This document shows positions 61,045 through 64,000 of a DNA stretch of 64,000 bases, in pieces. A program made the translations under genes and the position numbers. Source of the stretch: JBFLVU01 sp964589625 (GTDB lineage: Bacteria; Acidobacteriota; UBA4820; DSQY01); NCBI GenBank assembly GCA_964589625.1, contig CAZPSH010000007.1, positions 62,001 through 126,000 on the forward strand, in the 5' to 3' direction. Every line of letters starts with the position of its first letter. Position 1 is the first letter of the stretch. The notes under the pieces were generated by a model. That model saw only the letters and a list, made by a program, of their open reading frames with translations, was not told where the DNA came from and did not search any database.

Positions 61045-61734
61045 ATGACGCGAAAGGCCGTTGGCACGCCGCCCTACGTTCCCCGAAAAGGCCTCCGGGC
61101 CATCCTGGACCACGCCCAGGTTCACGCGGCCGGGGACGTGCTCTCCAAGGACGAACTCCACAAGCGCGGTCTCTCCTCCCACTGGACCTACCCCGCCCTC
61201 GCGGCCCTTCGGTTCCTGGGGATTCTCGACGACGAGGACCGGCTCACCGGAAAGCACGCCGCGTTCAACCGCGAGAAGCCCGACCGGGAGGCGCAGCAGA
61301 ACATCCTGAAGAAGGCGTACGAGGACTTCTTCTCGGCCGTCGGACTCCCCTTGCGCACCCAGGACGAACTGCGCCTCCGCTTCCAGGAGGTGTACGATCT
61401 TAGCGACCGCGTGACGAGCTCGGCCTTCCCGGTCTTTCAGACCCTCCTCGAAGAGTCCGGCCTCACTCTCGTGGCGCCGCGGGAGAAGGCCGCGGAAGCC
61501 ACGGCGGGCGATCCGACCGGAGGGGAGGCGGCGGAGGGCGACGAGGAAGCCGGCGCGGTCCTCGCAAGGCGTTCTTTTCCCGGCGAGGAGGAGCTGAGGA
61601 TCCGCCACGCTGGCTATCAGATCGTCCTCAACCTTCAGGTGACCAAGTACACCACCGAGAAGGACATCATGCGGATGATCCGGACGGCGAACCGGGCCGT
61701 CCATCTCATGAAGAAGTCCGGCGACAAGCACTGA
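61045..61734 (+). CDS. DUF5343-like protein
   Basis: The 229-residue product starts with PPYVPRKGLRAILDHAQVH and has SSHWTYPALAALRFLGILDDEDRLTG, a winged-helix-like pattern seen in DUF5343 proteins. A Glu/Gly-rich linker (about residues 155-180) precedes a short C-terminal domain (IRHAGYQIVLNLQVTKYTTEKDIMRMIRTANRAV). It starts 54 bases after secA and is followed closely by the coiled-coil and SPFH genes. The function is unknown. Confidence 0.68.
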   Translation: MTRKAVGTPPYVPRKGLRAILDHAQVHAAGDVLSKDELHKRGLSSHWTYPALAALRFLGILDDEDRLTGKHAAFNREKPDREAQQNILKKAYEDFFSAVGLPLRTQDELRLRFQEVYDLSDRVTSSAFPVFQTLLEESGLTLVAPREKAAEATAGDPTGGEAAEGDEEAGAVLARRSFPGEEELRIRHAGYQIVLNLQVTKYTTEKDIMRMIRTANRAVHLMKKSGDKH

Positions 61735-61777
61735 GGGTTCTCCCGCGGAACCCCGCGGGGGGAGAGGAGGGTATCCC

Positions 61778-62248
61778 ATGCTGCGGAGCGAGAAGAACTT
61801 CCTCGAGCGGATCGCGGATATCATCCCGGGGCTGGCCGGGTACCGGGTCCGGGAGGACCGGCGCACCACGGACAAGCGCCTGAGGGAGTACCTGGCCGCG
61901 AGGCTGGACCGCGTGCGGGATCAGGTGGAGTCGGCCAAGCTCCAGGCGACAAACGCCGGCCAGCTCGCGGTGCTCAACGACTTGGGGCTGCTCCACCGGA
62001 AGCTCCAAGGCGCCGCCGATTCGCTGCGCTTCGCCTCCTACGGGTACACGGGCCTGTTCGACCAGGTCAAGATCGGGGAAGAGGAACTGGACGCTCTCTA
62101 CGCCCACGACTTGAAGATCCTCGAAGCCGTGGAGTCCTTGGAGGCCGCCGCCGCCGACCCACTCGCGCTCCCCCGCTCGGGCATGAACGCGGCGGTCGCC
62201 CTGGAAGGGCTCCTGGCCGAGCGCAGGAACATCTGGGAAAAGGAATAG
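61778..62248 (+). CDS. Helical protein of unknown function, SPFH-operon partner
   Basis: The 156-residue product begins MLRSEKNFLERIADIIPGLAGYRVREDRRTTDKRLREYLAARL and is nearly all helix, with heptad-like Leu spacing up to the aromatic YGYTGLF. A second helical part ends ALEGLLAERRNIWEKE. The 'GYxxREDRRxxDKxLRxxLA' entry recurs, as I recall, in genes beside YdjI-like SPFH proteins, as here. It may be a scaffold for the SPFH protein. Confidence 0.68.
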   Translation: MLRSEKNFLERIADIIPGLAGYRVREDRRTTDKRLREYLAARLDRVRDQVESAKLQATNAGQLAVLNDLGLLHRKLQGAADSLRFASYGYTGLFDQVKIGEEELDALYAHDLKILEAVESLEAAAADPLALPRSGMNAAVALEGLLAERRNIWEKE

Positions 62249-62349
62249 GCCCGGCCGCACCGGCGCGCGGGAAGCGGCCGGGGGGCCCTCGGATCGGAGC
62301 ATCCACCATTCAGGCCCGGGGAATCGGATCGGGTATGTGGGAGTGACCC

Positions 62350-63501
62350 ATGGCGACGAAATACCTGGAAGTGATCGAGTGGCTCGACGACACTGGCAAG
62401 GAGATGGTGCACCGCCACGAGATGGGCGGCGAACTGAAGCTGGGGGCCCAGCTGGTGGTTCAGGAGAGCCAGTGGGCGGTGTTCTTCCGTGATGGCCGCG
62501 CCCTGGACGTCTTCGGTCCGGGACGCCACACCCTCACGACCCTCAACCTACCCCTTCTGAACAAGCTCGTGAACATGCCCTTCGGAGGCACGTCCCCCTT
62601 CCGGGCCGACGTGTACTACGTCAACCGCAAGGTCTTCACGGACATGAAGTGGGGCACGAAGGAGCCCGTGCTCTTCCGCGACTCGGAATTCCAGATGATC
62701 CGCCTCCGCGCCTTCGGGAAGTTCGCCACGAAGGTGCGGGACGCGCAGCTCTTCATCAACACCTTCGTGGGAAGCCAGGGCGTGCAAACCTCCGAGGGCG
62801 TAGAGAATTACGCCAAGGATATGATCGTCGCGAGGCTCAACGACGTCCTGGGCGAGAACCTCAAGACCATCCTCGATCTCGCGCGCCTCTACGACGAATT
62901 TTCCGAAGCCCTCAAGTCCCGCGTCAGGGACGACTTCGCCAAGTACGGCCTGGAACTCGTGGACTTCTTCATCGGCGCCATCACCCCGCCCGAGGAGGTC
63001 CAGAAAGTCGTGGACGAGCGGAGCGGCATGGCGGCCGTGGGCAACATGGGTGCGTACATGCAGTTCAAGGCCGCCAAATCCATGGAGGAGGCGGCAAAAA
63101 ACACCTCGGCGAACGGGGGGGCGGCGGCCGGTATGGGCCTCGGGGTGGGCGCCGGCATGGGCATGATGATCCCGGGGATGCTCGCCCAGTCCATGCAACA
63201 GGCCGGCGCGGCGGCCGGCGTGGCGGCCGGCGCCTCGGGCGGAGCCAGCACGGCGGTGATGTGCAAGGGGTGCGGCCAGCCCAACCCGCCCGGCGCCAAG
63301 TTCTGCAACTCCTGCGGACAGGCCATGGCCCTTCCGGGTGTCGCTTGTCCCGCCTGCAAGGCCATCAATGCCGAGGGGGCCCGCTTCTGCAACGCCTGCG
63401 GCGCCTCCCTGGTTCCCGCCGAGACTCCCTGCCCCTCCTGCAAGGCGAAGAATCCCGCCGGAGCGAAGTTCTGCGGCGCCTGCGGAAAGCCGCTCGCGTA
63501 G
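62350..63501 (+). CDS. SPFH (YdjI-like) protein with C-terminal zinc ribbons
   Basis: The 383-residue protein has a YdjI-type SPFH domain (ESQWAVFFRDGRALDVFGPGRHTLTTLNLPLLNKLVN, YYVNRKVFTDMKWGTKEPVLFRD, LRAFGKFATKVRDAQLF; about residues 30-235). A Gly/Ala/Met-rich low-complexity stretch (about 255-300) follows, then three zinc ribbons (CKGCGQPNPPGAKFCNSCG, CPACKAINAEGARFCNACG, CPSCKAKNPAGAKFCGACG). SPFH proteins form oligomeric membrane-associated assemblies, and YdjI-type members are tied to envelope stress in Bacillus. There is no transmembrane segment, so membrane association would be peripheral. Confidence 0.9.
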   Translation: MATKYLEVIEWLDDTGKEMVHRHEMGGELKLGAQLVVQESQWAVFFRDGRALDVFGPGRHTLTTLNLPLLNKLVNMPFGGTSPFRADVYYVNRKVFTDMKWGTKEPVLFRDSEFQMIRLRAFGKFATKVRDAQLFINTFVGSQGVQTSEGVENYAKDMIVARLNDVLGENLKTILDLARLYDEFSEALKSRVRDDFAKYGLELVDFFIGAITPPEEVQKVVDERSGMAAVGNMGAYMQFKAAKSMEEAAKNTSANGGAAAGMGLGVGAGMGMMIPGMLAQSMQQAGAAAGVAAGASGGASTAVMCKGCGQPNPPGAKFCNSCGQAMALPGVACPACKAINAEGARFCNACGASLVPAETPCPSCKAKNPAGAKFCGACGKPLA

Positions 63502-63566
63502 GTCCCAGGCGGGGAGGGCTGCGGCGGGTCCGCGCGACGACGGCGAGGTCTGACCGGAAAAGAAGA

Positions 63567-63588
63567 GGGGCTCCCTTCGGGGAGCCCC
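63567..63588. terminator. Bidirectional terminator between SPFH and cytochrome genes
   Basis: GGGGCTCCC-TTCG-GGGAGCCCC forms a 9-bp stem with a stable TTCG loop. On the minus strand it is followed by TCTTCTTTTCC, and flanking agaag/cttct extends the stem. Confidence 0.88.
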
Positions 63589-63614
63589 TTGGCTTCTTCA
63601 ACCGGGAGGACGGC

Positions 63615-63971
63615 TTACTTGGCTTTGTGGTCGTGGGACTTGGCCTGCATGGCGTCGTTCCAGTTGGTCTTATGGCACTTCTCCGTGCAGAAGGCCTTCT
63701 CGGGCTTGGCGATGAGCCCGGCGGCCTTGGAGGCGGCGGGGTCCTTCATAATGGCGGGTTTCCAGTAGTCGGCGCCGGGGCCGTGGCACGTCTCGCAATC
63801 CACCTTGGGGGTCTGGGAGGCGTGCTTGGTCTTCAGCCAGCTTTCGTACTGGACCTTATGACACATCTTGCACTTCTCCGCGCCCACCGCCGCGTGATCG
63901 CCCGCGAAGGCGAACGAAGCGAACAGGACGGCGACCGCGGCGAGGACCACCAGGACCAGAGCTTTCTTCAT
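63615..63971 (-). CDS. Small periplasmic multihaem cytochrome c
   Basis: The 118-residue protein has a signal peptide (KALVLVVLAAVAVLFASFAFA). It has two standard haem motifs (CKMCH, CETCH) and a third candidate reading CTEKCH, with three rather than two residues between the cysteines. The pattern GAEKCKMCHKVQYESWLKTKHA and CETCHGPGADYWKP is that of the cytochrome c554/c-prime family in Acidobacteriota and Deltaproteobacteria. It probably carries electrons in the periplasm. A strong aggagg ribosome site precedes the ATG. Confidence 0.9.
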   Translation of the reverse strand: MKKALVLVVLAAVAVLFASFAFAGDHAAVGAEKCKMCHKVQYESWLKTKHASQTPKVDCETCHGPGADYWKPAIMKDPAASKAAGLIAKPEKAFCTEKCHKTNWNDAMQAKSHDHKAK

Positions 63972-64000
63972 CGCATTCCTCCTTTGAACAACCGATCACA

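Overview
The window is one contiguous GC-rich stretch with a single 100-base run of N at 13707-13806, so it is a draft or metagenome-assembled scaffold. lpxB, ppiD, lepB and secA point to a diderm (Gram-negative) bacterium. Multiheme cytochromes, the GlpC-like/DUF3501 pair, DUF4388 and DUF5916 proteins, PKD-bearing surface proteins and a SAM-II-type metH leader would suit an Acidobacteriota-like lineage, but nothing here fixes the taxon.

Layout. 1-4 kb: Fe-S oxidoreductase and DUF3501, a fatty acid desaturase, NhaA. 4.0-5.7 kb: a chimeric block in which an mscL 5' fragment and an rtcB 3' fragment flank a frameshifted PKD-gene fragment. 5.7-9.5 kb: HerA-like ATPase, trans-aconitate methyltransferase, lipoprotein. 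9.5-10.3 kb: two decayed transposases. 10.5-17 kb: trxB, a zinc-ribbon/unknown gene pair, a 28-bp tandem repeat running into the gap, and secreted or membrane proteins. 17-23.5 kb: a minus-strand cluster (membrane-anchored protein, folD, coaE, a TldD homologue, an NtrC-like regulator, ubiD) in which the TldD and NtrC homologues have both lost key catalytic residues. 23.6-37 kb: housekeeping genes (guaB, prfB with its programmed frameshift, nagZ, ppiD, lpxB, rpmB).

37-42.7 kb is a methionine/one-carbon operon: full-length metH, then a fused homocysteine methyltransferase-methylenetetrahydrofolate reductase, behind a leader with two SAM-II-type aptamers separated by an intrinsic terminator. 43-46 kb holds a nine-haem cytochrome with PKD and a C-terminal module seen as fragments elsewhere in the window. 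46-51.8 kb looks like a damage-response locus: an XRE/S24 self-cleaving repressor, a DUF72 protein and a DnaE2-type polymerase. The repressor and polymerase promoters carry the same operator (ATGGTCA-N4-TGACCAT) between -35 and -10. The polymerase gene contains two in-frame copies of a dispersed heptamer (AAATCCC) repeat.

52-64 kb: a DUF5916 outer-membrane protein, an acyltransferase, a broken serine hydrolase, signal peptidase, RNase P RNA, an M23 peptidase, secA, an SPFH/zinc-ribbon operon and a small cytochrome with an unusual CX3CH motif.

The observations I rate highest are the tandem SAM-II leader, the shared S24-repressor operator, the paired degenerate TldD/NtrC genes and the heptamer repeats inside the polymerase gene.
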